Positions 42,719 to 51,927 of a stretch of 64,000 nt of DNA are shown here, one piece after another. Every line of letters starts with the position of its first letter. The first letter of the stretch is position 1. The translations under genes and the position numbers were made by a program. The notes beneath the pieces were generated by a model that was not told the origin of the DNA, ran no database searches, and saw only the letters and a program-made list of their open reading frames with translations. The stretch lies in assembly GCA_028284235.1 (NCBI GenBank), contig JANQSC010000019.1, positions 1 through 64,000 of the forward strand. The letters run 5' to 3'. The stretch is from Opitutaceae bacterium. Lineage in GTDB: Bacteria; Verrucomicrobiota; Verrucomicrobiia; Opitutales; Opitutaceae.

Positions 42719-42806
42719 ACTCCTCACTATTCACTCTTTCCCAGTGCGGAGCACTGGGAGTGATCAGCATCTTAACCTGAGTATTCGATGACAGGGAGTC
42801 GGTCAT
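42719..42806 (-). pseudogene. Truncated duplicate of the small coiled-coil gene
   Basis: From ATG at 42806 the reverse strand reads MTDSLSSNTQVKMLI, clearly matching the MSEKLSSNIQIKMLI start of the adjacent gene. After codon 15 it runs into the repeat carrying CCCAGTGC-GGA-GCACTGGG and stops within about 14 codons. This is a remnant of a tandem duplication broken by, or fused to, a repeat. Confidence 0.75.
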
Positions 42807-42847
42807 GAGTTGGGTGTTTTTTTAACATCGCTCCTGCGTCGCTAGAT

Positions 42848-42866
42848 CCTCTCGCGAGGCGAGAGG
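42848..42866. repeat. 8-bp triloop hairpin
   Basis: CCTCTCGC-GAG-GCGAGAGG is a perfect 8-bp stem with a 3-base loop, inside an outer GATCCT...AGGATC pairing. It stands alone in the gap between the duplicate remnant and the XRE gene. Confidence 0.75.
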
Positions 42867-42928
42867 CCAGGATCGCCTACGGCGGCAGGATTTGAGTTGG
42901 ATGGGTTGGATTGTTGATCTCGGAAACC

Positions 42929-42980
42929 CGTAGTTCAACTACGTGTTAGAATCAAGGAGAAAAACGTAGTATGACTACGT
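42929..42980. promoter_or_regulatory. Two operators of the XRE regulator
   Basis: CGTAGTTCAACTACG (42929-42943) and ACGTAGTATGACTACGT (42964-42980) share the core CGTAGT-N3-ACTACG, centres 36 bases apart. The second overlaps the GTG start of the XRE gene (42979) and an AAGGAG lies between them at 42954-42959. Autoregulation by the encoded HTH protein is the simple reading. Confidence 0.8.
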
Positions 42981-43185
42981 GCTTAAGAAACAGCTTGGAG
43001 AACAGATTGCGAAGCTTCGGAGAGAAGCGGGACTCACACAAGAGGTGCTGGCAGAGACTACAGACTACTCGGTCGAGTTCATCAGTCTTGTAGAGCGAGG
43101 GATCAACGCTCCTTCGATCGATGGCTGCGAACGGATCGCGAATGCTCTCGATGTTGAAGCCAAGGAGCTCTTTAGCTTCGATTGA
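42979..43185 (+). CDS. XRE-family HTH regulator 1
   Basis: A 68-residue stand-alone HTH_3 protein (LGEQIAKLRREAGLTQEVLA, then SVEFISLVERGINAPSIDG) started by GTG at 42979; the in-frame stop at 42967 excludes an earlier start. It resembles the controller proteins of restriction systems. It sits on the left edge of the type I restriction locus and its start codon is inside a palindrome, which suggests tight self-repression. Confidence 0.85.
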   Translation: MLKKQLGEQIAKLRREAGLTQEVLAETTDYSVEFISLVERGINAPSIDGCERIANALDVEAKELFSFD

Positions 43186-43329
43186 GAGCTGCGCTTGTTT
43201 GAAGGGGAGGGACGCGTGGCGGCAAGTGCCTAGCGATTTGTTTAGATTCATGAGTTGGCTGTAACAGTGGCGAAATATTACGCCCTGTTGTGCCGTGTCG
43301 TCAATCGGATTGTTACGGCATAATGGGGC

Positions 43330-43554
43330 GTGTCCTCAAAAAAGCAGATCGAACAGGAATTGAAACGTTTCGGGCTCAACCTCAAGCGCGAGCGGACTTC
43401 GAGAAAAGTCACCCAGGAAACGCTCGCCGAGCGGGCCAATCTAAACGTCCGCACGATCCAGAAGATAGAAGCCGGAAAGACCAATATCCTGATCACCACC
43501 GCGAAGCGCCTCAAGTCGGGTCTCGGTTGTTCATGGGAGAGTTTGATGGGGTAG
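43330..43554 (+). CDS. XRE-family HTH regulator 2
   Basis: A 74-residue HTH_3 protein, probable GTG start at 43330 (SSKKQIEQELKRFGLNLKRE, then TQETLAERANLNVRTIQKIE). It differs from regulator 1 in sequence and is not a copy. It precedes hsdR by about 140 bases on the same strand. A controller role for the restriction genes is plausible. Upstream, TGCCGT and ACGGCA (43291, 43315) form a loose inverted repeat. Confidence 0.8.
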   Translation: MSSKKQIEQELKRFGLNLKRERTSRKVTQETLAERANLNVRTIQKIEAGKTNILITTAKRLKSGLGCSWESLMG

Positions 43555-43693
43555 GAGAGGGCCAAATGGCTCTTTCCTGACTCGTGGATTAATGGAGTAT
43601 GAACTAAATACTCTCACCTCCAAATAATATCATTGGAATTCACTAGCTATTGATCACGATGAGTGCGAACTCTTGATATCGCCCGGCTCTTCA

Positions 43694-46471
43694 ATGACCA
43701 ATCAAAATCCAGAACAGATCGCTCGCGACGCGATTGATACACAGCTTGCCGCATCCGGCTGGGCCGTTCAGGATAAAAGCGCCGTCAACTTTGGCGAAGG
43801 TGAAGGTCAGGTAATTCGCGAATACACGACTGACACGGGCCCCGCCGATTACGTGCTGTTCGTAGACGGCCAACCAATAGGGATCATTGAAGCCAAACGA
43901 GAAGAGGCTGCTCAAAATATCACCGTTGTCGAAGAGCAAACCAGCGACTATGCCTCGGCAAAACTCAAGTGGGTACAAGACACGGGCGCACCTCTTCCAT
44001 TCCTTTACGAAGCCACCGGGGTTGTAACTCGCTTCACTGACCAGCGCGATCCCAAGCCACGCTCTCGCGAGGTCTTTCAATTCCATCGGCCAGAAACGCT
44101 CCGCGAATACCTCGCGGTCGATCGCTCTCTTCGCGATCGTCTTCAAGACCTTCCCATTCTTGATCCTGTGGGCCTTCGTGAATGTCAGATCTCTGCCATC
44201 GCGAATCTAGAGACGTCTCTCAAAAACGCCCATCCACGCGCCCTCATCCAAATGGCTACCGGTGCCGGAAAGACATTCACTGCCATTACCGCCATCTACC
44301 GTTTGCTCAAACGCGCTCGCGTACGTCGCGTCCTCTTTCTCGTTGATACGCGAAATCTCGGTGAACAGGCCGAGCAAGAATTCCTCGCTTACACTCCAAG
44401 TGACGACAACCGCAAGTTCACCGAACTATACAACGTCCAGCGTCTCAACTCTTCCCACGTTCCTGCGGACACCGAGATCTGCATTTCGACCATTCAGCGC
44501 ATGTATTCGATCCTCCAAGACAAAGAGCTCGACGAATCTGCCGAAGACGAAAACCCAGCTGAACGCTCCGGCCACCGCCGCAAGCCGTTCCCCGTTTCCT
44601 ACAACGCAAAAGTTCCGCCCGAATTCTTCGATCTTCTCATCATCGACGAGTGCCACCGCTCTATCTACAATCTTTGGCGCCAAGTCCTTGAATACTTCGA
44701 TTCTTTTCTCGTCGGGCTCACCGCCACCCCGGAAAATAAAACCTTCGCCTTCTTCAATCAAAACGTAGTCTCCGAATACACTCACGAAGAGGCGGTCGCG
44801 GATAGCGTTAATGTCCAGGGCGAAGTCTACATCATCGAAACAGAAGTGAGTCAGCAAGGCGGCACCGTTCTCAAGGGCTTTGTGGAAAAACGCGAGAAAC
44901 TCACCCGTCGACAAGTCTGGGAACGCGAAGATGAAGATAAAGTCTACACCGCCACCAAGCTTGACCGCGACATCGTCAACCCCTCGCAAATCCGCACCGT
45001 CATCAGAACCTTCCGCGACCAACTTCCCAGCATCTTTCCTGACCGTACAGACGCGGGTGGTTCCTACGAAGCACCCAAGACACTCGTTTTCGCCAAGACC
45101 GATTCCCACGCCGACGACATAATCCAAATCGTCCGCGAAGAGTTTGGCGAAGGAAACGCTTTCTGCAAAAAGATAACCTACAAGAACGACGAGGACCCTA
45201 AGTCCGTCCTCCAGCAATTCCGCAACGAGTATTACCCGCGCATCGCTGTCACCGTCGACATGGTTGCTACCGGCACCGACATCAAGCCCCTCGAGTGCCT
45301 CCTCTTCATGCGCGACGTGAAGTCACGCGGCTACTTCGAGCAAATGAAAGGGCGCGGCACCCGCACCCTCGATCATGACAGCTTAAGAAAGGTTTCATCT
45401 ACCGCTAAGTCAGGAAAAACCCACTACGTCATTGTCGATGCTATTGGCGTAACCCGTTCGCTCAAAACTGCCAGTTGCCCACCCATCACCAAGCCCTCCA
45501 TTCCCTTCAAAGACCTCGCCATGGAGGTCGTCATGGGCGCCACCGATGCCGATACGGTTTCCTCCCTGGCGGGACGTCTCGCCCGCATCGAGCGACAGCT
45601 CAAGCCGGAGCAAAACGAAGCCATCGCAAAACGCATGGACGGCACCACTATCGGTCAACTAGTTAAAGCCCTCTTCAAGTCGATAGATGGTGACGCCATC
45701 GAACAAAAAGCTCGTGAACTCAGTGGCACCCCTCCCAATTCCGACCCCGGTGACGACGCGCGCGAAAAGGCCCAGTGCGAACTCGTCTCGGCAGCCAAGA
45801 CTCCTCTCACCGGAACCGTAGTCACCCAGATCGTCGAAACCTGTACCGCCAACTTGCAGACTATCGACAACGACACTCGCGACCGCCTTCTCCGCGCTGA
45901 ATGGGATGCTGACGCACGCGAGCAATCCTCTGCCTTCGTCCAAGACTTCGAAACTTTCTGTCAGGATTATCGCGATCGGCTCGACGCTCTCACCATCTAC
46001 TTCCAGCAACCTCAACGTCGCCAAGAAGTCACCCTTGCCCAGATCAAAGACGTGCTCGCTACCCTCAAAGCCGAAGCACCACGCCTCGCCCCACTCCGCG
46101 TCTGGGAAGCATACGCTCGCCTCGACTCCCTTCCCGAAAACGCTCGCCCTTTCACCGAGCTCACCGCACTCGTCGCCCTAATCCGTCGCGCCTGTGGCCT
46201 CGACAAAACCCTCACTCCCTTTGCCGATACCGTTCGCCGCAATTTCCGTGACTGGATTCTGCGAAAAAATGCTGGCCAACGCCTCTCAGAGGCTCAGACA
46301 GACTTCGTGCAAATGATCCGCGACCACATCATGATCTCTTTCCGTTTCCAACGAAACGACCTCGAATACGCCCCCTTCGACGCCCAAGGCGGCCTTGGCA
46401 AGATGTATCAGCTATTCGGTGACCAAATGAATTCCCTCATCGATGAACTCAACGAGGACCTGACAGCGTGA
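43694..46471 (+). CDS. hsdR: Type I restriction enzyme, HsdR subunit
   Basis: From ATG 43694 a 925-residue motor and nuclease subunit. An N-terminal PD-(D/E)xK nuclease is visible (DYVLFVDGQPIGIIEAKRE: Asp, Glu-x-Lys). The superfamily-2 helicase motifs follow: Walker A ATGAGKTF near 189, DECH near 318, GLTATPE near 345 and GRGTRT near 556. The C-terminus is the EcoEI-type HsdR domain. With HsdS and HsdM it translocates DNA and cuts unmodified foreign DNA. Its stop overlaps the hsdS start by 4 bases. All key residues are intact. Confidence 0.95.
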   Translation: MTNQNPEQIARDAIDTQLAASGWAVQDKSAVNFGEGEGQVIREYTTDTGPADYVLFVDGQPIGIIEAKREEAAQNITVVEEQTSDYASAKLKWVQDTGAPLPFLYEATGVVTRFTDQRDPKPRSREVFQFHRPETLREYLAVDRSLRDRLQDLPILDPVGLRECQISAIANLETSLKNAHPRALIQMATGAGKTFTAITAIYRLLKRARVRRVLFLVDTRNLGEQAEQEFLAYTPSDDNRKFTELYNVQRLNSSHVPADTEICISTIQRMYSILQDKELDESAEDENPAERSGHRRKPFPVSYNAKVPPEFFDLLIIDECHRSIYNLWRQVLEYFDSFLVGLTATPENKTFAFFNQNVVSEYTHEEAVADSVNVQGEVYIIETEVSQQGGTVLKGFVEKREKLTRRQVWEREDEDKVYTATKLDRDIVNPSQIRTVIRTFRDQLPSIFPDRTDAGGSYEAPKTLVFAKTDSHADDIIQIVREEFGEGNAFCKKITYKNDEDPKSVLQQFRNEYYPRIAVTVDMVATGTDIKPLECLLFMRDVKSRGYFEQMKGRGTRTLDHDSLRKVSSTAKSGKTHYVIVDAIGVTRSLKTASCPPITKPSIPFKDLAMEVVMGATDADTVSSLAGRLARIERQLKPEQNEAIAKRMDGTTIGQLVKALFKSIDGDAIEQKARELSGTPPNSDPGDDAREKAQCELVSAAKTPLTGTVVTQIVETCTANLQTIDNDTRDRLLRAEWDADAREQSSAFVQDFETFCQDYRDRLDALTIYFQQPQRRQEVTLAQIKDVLATLKAEAPRLAPLRVWEAYARLDSLPENARPFTELTALVALIRRACGLDKTLTPFADTVRRNFRDWILRKNAGQRLSEAQTDFVQMIRDHIMISFRFQRNDLEYAPFDAQGGLGKMYQLFGDQMNSLIDELNEDLTA

Positions 46472-48093
46472 GTGAGTTGCCAAGCAATTGGGAGAAGTGC
46501 GTTCTTTCAGATATCGGAACAATCGTTAGCGGAGGAACGCCTTCTACCAAACAATCAGAATACTGGGGCGACGAGATTCCTTGGATCAGTCCGTCCGATC
46601 TAACTGGATACGCAGACAAATTCATTGACAAAGGAGCCAAATCGCTGACCGCAGAGGGGTTAAAGAAGAGTTCGGCAAAACTCATGCCAAGAGGAAGTGT
46701 TCACTTCTCATCTCGAGCGCCAATTGGATACGTAGCCGTCTCATCTCAAAGTCTGTGTACAAACCAAGGTTTCAAAAGCCTTGTTCCTGCAGAAGGAATT
46801 TTTAATGAATACGTCTACTACTACCTGAAAAGCATCAAAGGCCTAGCCAATTCAATGGCGACGGGCACTACGTTCAAAGAGCTTTCAGGTAAAGCGTTTT
46901 CCAAGCTCCCTTTTTCCTTTCCTCCCCTCAACGAGCAGAAGCGGATCGTGGCGAAGATCGAGGAGTTGTTCAGCGAGTTGGACGCTGGGGAAGTGAGCCT
47001 CCGCTACGCCAAGCAGCAGCTCGGCGTCTATCGCCAGTCTCTCCTCAAACAAGCCTTTGAAGGCAAACTCACCCAAACCTGGCGCACCCAAAATACCGAC
47101 AAAATTGAATCCCCCGACGTAGTAATTAGAAACATACAAGGGGAACGGGAACAAAGTTTCGCGGAAGAAATTTCGAGTTGGCAAAAGGCATTCGAAGAAT
47201 GGGAGGCGAATGGGAAAGAGGGGAAAAAGCCACCAAAGCCCAAGAAACACAAGGAGCTCCAATCGGAAGCGGGCGAAGATCTTCCTACTATTCCAAAAGA
47301 CTGGAACCTATTTAACCTTTCTCATATCGTTGTAGCCCTTAGGCAAGGATGGAGCCCAAAATGCGACAACCATCCTGCAAGCATGGGAAAATGGGCGGTC
47401 ATGACAACTACCGCAATTCAACCTCTTAAGTTTCAAGCAGAAGCAAACAAGACGCTCCCACCACATCTACACCCCAGGCCTTGGATAACCCTGAGAACGG
47501 GAGATATCCTTATTACGAGAGCTGGTCCACGCTCGCGCTGTGGTGTCATCTGCCGAGTAGATCGAGACGCCGATAAGCTCATGCTTTGCGACAAGGCTTA
47601 TCGCTTAAGATTTCCTAAATGCGAAGTCTCATCAGAATTTATGGAGCTTCTTCTAAACTCCTCAGAGCTCTCACGTAAAATCGAGAAACTGAAAACTGGA
47701 ATCAACGACAGCGGAGTTAACATTACACAGGACGGGTTCTTGAAACTCTCGATACCACTCCCCTCCCTCGCCGAACAAAAAGAGATCGTGCGTTTGCTGG
47801 ACGTGCAGTTCGAGGTGATCGAGCAAAACGAGCGCGAGATCGACGCCGCTCTGCGGTGCAGCGAGGCCCTCCGCCAGTCCATCCTCAAAAAAGCCTTCAC
47901 CGGCCAACTTGTCCCCCAAGACCCCACCGACGAACCCGCTTCCCCACTCCTAACCCGCATCCAAGCCCAGTGCGATGCTGAATCCCCCAGGAGAAAAGCT
48001 AGAAAAGGGAATACCCGTTCGGCGAGTTTAAGGCGGACGAAAAAAGGTGGTAAGGAATCTACTACCTGCATGCAGTCCGAACTTCCATTGTGA
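46468..48093 (+). CDS. hsdS: Type I restriction enzyme, HsdS specificity subunit
   Basis: A 541-residue subunit started by GTG at 46468 within the hsdR stop. It has the two-target-domain layout: first domain (about 1-150) closed by PLNEQKRIVAKIEELFSELD, a long helix, second domain (about 270-430) closed by PLPSLAEQKEIVRLLDVQFE and a second helix ending KKAFTGQLVPQDP. The two domains read the two halves of the recognition site, which cannot be deduced here. A basic tail (RRKARKGNTRSASLRRTKKG) follows. Its stop overlaps the DUF3800 gene by 4 bases. Confidence 0.95.
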   Translation: MSELPSNWEKCVLSDIGTIVSGGTPSTKQSEYWGDEIPWISPSDLTGYADKFIDKGAKSLTAEGLKKSSAKLMPRGSVHFSSRAPIGYVAVSSQSLCTNQGFKSLVPAEGIFNEYVYYYLKSIKGLANSMATGTTFKELSGKAFSKLPFSFPPLNEQKRIVAKIEELFSELDAGEVSLRYAKQQLGVYRQSLLKQAFEGKLTQTWRTQNTDKIESPDVVIRNIQGEREQSFAEEISSWQKAFEEWEANGKEGKKPPKPKKHKELQSEAGEDLPTIPKDWNLFNLSHIVVALRQGWSPKCDNHPASMGKWAVMTTTAIQPLKFQAEANKTLPPHLHPRPWITLRTGDILITRAGPRSRCGVICRVDRDADKLMLCDKAYRLRFPKCEVSSEFMELLLNSSELSRKIEKLKTGINDSGVNITQDGFLKLSIPLPSLAEQKEIVRLLDVQFEVIEQNEREIDAALRCSEALRQSILKKAFTGQLVPQDPTDEPASPLLTRIQAQCDAESPRRKARKGNTRSASLRRTKKGGKESTTCMQSELPL

Positions 48094-48929
48094 ACGACGA
48101 ATTAGAAAAAGAGTATTGGATTTTCAGTGACGAGTCCATTCAAGACGGGCCGTTGTTCTCTAACTTTTTTGGAGGTGCAATCGTTCCAGCCAGTTCTCAC
48201 TCAGAAATCGAAAATAGACTCCGTATTCGAAAAGCGGAAATCGGGTTTCTCAAGGAGTTGAAGTGGCAACGTGTCTCTCCCATGTGGTTAGATGGATACA
48301 AGGTTTTTGTTACTGCATTCTTTGACGAAGTGAGAGCGGGGAACGTGAAAGTTAGGATAATGTTCTGCGACAATAAACACAAAAATCCACAACCAACTAG
48401 AGACGAGAAACGCGACGCCTATTTCAAGTTGTATTATCAGTTCATTAAGCACGCTTTTGGGCTTGCTCATGTGCCTTTTCAAGAGAATGGCACACGCCTG
48501 AGATTGTTTTTTGATCAATTTCCTGATACGCGCCTGCAAGCCGAGTTCTTCAAGAGTTTTATTGCAAGACTGCCAAGTAATCCACAGCTCAAATCCACTA
48601 AACTCAAAATTTCGCCTGACCACATAACGGAAATTGATTCGAAGGAGCATGTGCTTCTACAGGCGATTGACCTAATAACAGGAGCAATGGCTTTCCGTCT
48701 GAATGACAAACACAGAGCCAAACCGGCGGGAGCTAGGATTCGGGGGAAGCGTACAATCGCGAAAGAATCGCTATATCGGCACATACTCCACGAAGCCCGA
48801 ACGCTGAAACCTTCGCTAAACCCAAAGATCTCAACTGCTTGCGAGCCATTTCCGGAAGGTCGATGGTCGATGCCCTATCGGCACTGGTCCTTCAAAGCAA
48901 ACTCACACGATGAAGCTGGCAAAAAATGA
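48090..48929 (+). CDS. DUF3800 protein inside the restriction operon
   Basis: A 279-residue protein with GTG start at 48090 overlapping hsdS. It opens with EYWIFSDESIQDGPLFSNFF, the FxDES-type first motif of DUF3800, and later has LRLFFDQFPD and HVLLQAIDLITGAM, giving the series of acidic residues expected for an RNase H-like DEDD fold. DUF3800 proteins are frequent in defence islands but their biochemistry is poorly known. Position between hsdS and hsdM, with coupled translation, suggests it belongs to this system. Confidence 0.8.
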   Translation: MNDELEKEYWIFSDESIQDGPLFSNFFGGAIVPASSHSEIENRLRIRKAEIGFLKELKWQRVSPMWLDGYKVFVTAFFDEVRAGNVKVRIMFCDNKHKNPQPTRDEKRDAYFKLYYQFIKHAFGLAHVPFQENGTRLRLFFDQFPDTRLQAEFFKSFIARLPSNPQLKSTKLKISPDHITEIDSKEHVLLQAIDLITGAMAFRLNDKHRAKPAGARIRGKRTIAKESLYRHILHEARTLKPSLNPKISTACEPFPEGRWSMPYRHWSFKANSHDEAGKK

Positions 48930-48991
48930 GCACTCCTTTGAACCTACGTGCTACCCTACGCGCGGCGTAGAGCTTCGATCCATCGGAGTGC
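48926..48991. terminator. Possible stem-loop after the DUF3800 gene
   Basis: AGCACTCC just after 48926 and GGAGTGCT ending near 48991 are inverted, with an inner CTACGC/GCGTAG pairing. It separates the R-S-DUF3800 unit from hsdM. No T-run follows, so it is only a candidate. Confidence 0.35.
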
Positions 48992-49057
48992 TGACGTTTA
49001 ACATTCCCTAATTGCCTCTGTTCGTCAATTCTATTCTAGAGTCTCAAAATTGATCCA

Positions 49058-50551
49058 ATGACCACTGACGCAATCATCTCCAAGGTCTGGAGTTTCTGCA
49101 ATACTCTCCGTGACGATGGTGTAGGCTACGGCGACTACCTCGAGCAACTTACCTACCTCATCTTCCTAAAAATGGCGGATGAGTACTCGAAACCTCCTTA
49201 CAAGAGGATGATCGGTGTGCCTGCTCGTTTTCAATGGGGTGTGATGCGACCGCTTAAAGGAGCTGAGTTGGAAGTCCACTATATCGAAACCTTGCAAGCT
49301 CTTGGAAAAGAGAAAGGCATGTTGGGACAAATTTTCACTAAGGCCCAAAACAAAATCCAGGATCCCGCAAAGCTTGCCCGCCTCATCGAGATGGTTGACG
49401 ACACGCATTGGATCCTGCTTGATGCGGACACAAAAGGTGACATCTACGAAGGCATACTCGAAAAGAACGCTGAAGACACCAAGTCGGGTGCAGGCCAATA
49501 CTTCACACCGCGTGCTCTCATTGCGGCCATGGTCGAATGCATCGCTCCAGAACCGAGCAAAACTATCGCCGACCCTGCTTGCGGAACCGGCGGCTTCTTT
49601 CTCGCCGCATATGACTTCCTAACTAAGTCAAGCAACTACAAGCTGAACCGCGACCAGAAAGCCTTTCTAAAAAACGACACCTTCCACGGTAACGAGATTG
49701 TCGCCAACACACGGCGGCTTTGCCTAATGAATCTCTTTCTCCACAATATCGGTGAGATCGACGGCGAAAGTCCAATCGACTCCACCGATGCTCTAGTCGC
49801 CGCTCCGTCGCAGACATTCGATTACGTCCTCGCCAATCCACCTTTCGGGAAGAAAAGCTCCATGACCTTCACGAACGAGGAAGGCGAGCAAGAGAAAGAC
49901 GATCTGACCTACAATCGCCAAGACTTTTGGGCAACCACTTCCAATAAGCAGCTCAATTTCCTCCAACATATCCGGTCTATGCTCAAGACGACTGGGCAAG
50001 CAGCTGTCGTACTTCCCGACAATGTTCTATTCGAAGGGGGTGCTGGCGAGATCGTACGTAAGAAACTTTTGGAGACGACCGAACTCCACACCATACTCCG
50101 CCTGCCCACCGGAATCTTCTACGCCAACGGCGTCAAAGCAAACGTCCTCTTCTTCGACAATCGCGAAGCCAGCAAGAAGGTCGCCACCACTGAAGTCTGG
50201 TACTACGACTATCGTACCAATATTCACCACACCCTAAAGCGCAAACCCCTTCGTCTCGAGGACCTCCGCGACTTCATCACCTGCTACAACCCCACCAATC
50301 GCCGGAAACGAAAAGAAACGTGGCATGCAGAAAAGAACCCCGAAGGTCGCTGGAGAAAATACAGCCACAAAGAACTTATAGTTCGCGACAAAACCAGTCT
50401 CGACCTCTTCTGGCTCAAAGATGAGAGCCTAGCGGATCTAGACAACCTTCCAGAGCCCGAGATTCTCGCCGATGAAATTATCCAAAATATCGAGGCGGGA
50501 CTGGAGAGTTTTAGAGTAGTGGCAGCCTCTCTCGCTAAAAAATCGAAATAG
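49058..50551 (+). CDS. hsdM: Type I restriction enzyme, HsdM methyltransferase
   Basis: A 497-residue N6-adenine methylase. The helical HsdM N-terminal domain (about 1-130) precedes the AdoMet motif DPACGTGGFFLAA near residue 171 and the catalytic NPPFGKK near 261. It modifies the site read by HsdS and is also needed for the restriction complex. It is separated from the R-S-DUF3800 unit by 128 bases and probably has its own promoter, which would allow methylation to be established first. Confidence 0.95.
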   Translation: MTTDAIISKVWSFCNTLRDDGVGYGDYLEQLTYLIFLKMADEYSKPPYKRMIGVPARFQWGVMRPLKGAELEVHYIETLQALGKEKGMLGQIFTKAQNKIQDPAKLARLIEMVDDTHWILLDADTKGDIYEGILEKNAEDTKSGAGQYFTPRALIAAMVECIAPEPSKTIADPACGTGGFFLAAYDFLTKSSNYKLNRDQKAFLKNDTFHGNEIVANTRRLCLMNLFLHNIGEIDGESPIDSTDALVAAPSQTFDYVLANPPFGKKSSMTFTNEEGEQEKDDLTYNRQDFWATTSNKQLNFLQHIRSMLKTTGQAAVVLPDNVLFEGGAGEIVRKKLLETTELHTILRLPTGIFYANGVKANVLFFDNREASKKVATTEVWYYDYRTNIHHTLKRKPLRLEDLRDFITCYNPTNRRKRKETWHAEKNPEGRWRKYSHKELIVRDKTSLDLFWLKDESLADLDNLPEPEILADEIIQNIEAGLESFRVVAASLAKKSK

Positions 50552-50596
50552 AAGAAATCCGAGGTGTCGAGGACGCATTAAAAACCGAACAATACT

Positions 50597-51874
50597 ATGC
50601 CTGCTGTCCATTATCCCTTTAAGAAAGCCGCTGAGAAGATTCTAAACAAGGCAGATAGACCTCTCACGCCCAAAGAAATAGTAGAAGAGGCACTTGAAGA
50701 AGGACTTATCAAAACAGAGGGTGCAACACCCGATGCCACGATGGGTGCTCAGCTCTATGTAGACATCAGAAACAATGCTAAATCCAAGTTCAAGAAAGTA
50801 GGTCGAGGAAAATTCACGCTCCGCAGACCAACGAACGCATCCAATTCTGCAGAAGTAATAATTGACGATCAGAACAACGCAGTCCGCGAGAATCTACGTG
50901 AAAAGCTGCACGCAATGGATCCCAGTCAATTTGAAGTGCTAGTCGCTGAACTTCTCGAAAAACTTGGATACGAAAAAGTTAAGGTAACTGGACGTACCGG
51001 TGACAAAGGTATCGATGTCGTTGCTACACTAACGATGGGAGGAATTACTTCGGTAAAAACTGTTGTTCAAGTCAAACGCTACAAGCAGGGTAAGAACCTA
51101 AGCGGCGCAATAATTGCACAACTTCGAGGAAGTGCGGAAGTTGACCAGCGAGGACTCGTGATAACTACATCCGATTTCACTAAAGAAGGCAAAAAAGAGG
51201 CCTCCGCTTCGAACAAAATGCCTGTAGCTCTTGTGAACGGTGATATGCTCCTCGACCTTCTTTTTAGCCATAGAATCGGAGTCAGGCGCGAACTCATGCC
51301 TGTCTATGAGATCGACACGGACTATTTCGAAAACGCAGAATCTGAATTTAATAACGTCCAGGTCACTGGCAAAAAACGTGGCTTGTGGCCTTTGCCAGGA
51401 GGACAAGGAGCGTACTTGGATACTCTCTACAGACTATTGGATACAGTTGGCACAAACAACCTTACGAATGCGGAGCTATTAGGCTGGTTTCTCAAAGAGT
51501 ACGAGCAAGTACAGAGTGAAAAAACAGCGCTAGGTTACGCGACTGTCCCTAGGACGATAGGTTTGACGACTATCGTGAACGGAAAAGTTATTCTCACAAA
51601 CGAAGGGAAGCAAGCACAGGCAACTCGAAACGCTGATTTTATCTATACGGTTCTCGCTAAGAACGTACTTGGGGTTGAAGAAATCATGGAGTTCCTCAAA
51701 ACCGCTAAAGAACCTCAAACCGAAAGTGATGTATTAGCATTCCTGAAAGACAATCTTGACATTGATTGGACTACCTTTGCCCAAGTAAACTTCCGTCTTA
51801 TTTGGCTAGTCAATCTCGGAAAGCTAAAGCGCGTAGAAGGTGGATACGAACTACAAAACAGTCAACCAGAGTAG
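50597..51874 (+). CDS. Mrr-type restriction endonuclease with HARE-HTH domain
   Basis: A 425-residue protein. The N-terminus (YPFKKAAEKILNKADRPLTP and DIRNNAKSKFKKVGRGKFTL) is a HARE-HTH/winged-helix domain. The middle holds the Mrr catalytic PD-(D/E)xK core: FEVLVAELLEKLGYEKVKVT, GDKGIDVVATL and VVQVKRYKQGKN give the Asp, then Gln-x-Lys. A third C-terminal domain of about 190 residues has no assignment. Mrr-like enzymes cut DNA carrying foreign methylation, a logical complement to the type I system 45 bases upstream. The gene is AT-richer than most of the window. Confidence 0.85.
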   Translation: MPAVHYPFKKAAEKILNKADRPLTPKEIVEEALEEGLIKTEGATPDATMGAQLYVDIRNNAKSKFKKVGRGKFTLRRPTNASNSAEVIIDDQNNAVRENLREKLHAMDPSQFEVLVAELLEKLGYEKVKVTGRTGDKGIDVVATLTMGGITSVKTVVQVKRYKQGKNLSGAIIAQLRGSAEVDQRGLVITTSDFTKEGKKEASASNKMPVALVNGDMLLDLLFSHRIGVRRELMPVYEIDTDYFENAESEFNNVQVTGKKRGLWPLPGGQGAYLDTLYRLLDTVGTNNLTNAELLGWFLKEYEQVQSEKTALGYATVPRTIGLTTIVNGKVILTNEGKQAQATRNADFIYTVLAKNVLGVEEIMEFLKTAKEPQTESDVLAFLKDNLDIDWTTFAQVNFRLIWLVNLGKLKRVEGGYELQNSQPE

Positions 51875-51927
51875 TTACTCTTTATGGTCGATCTCAATAT
51901 AATCCAGCAAGTGAGGGAGTGTCTTGC

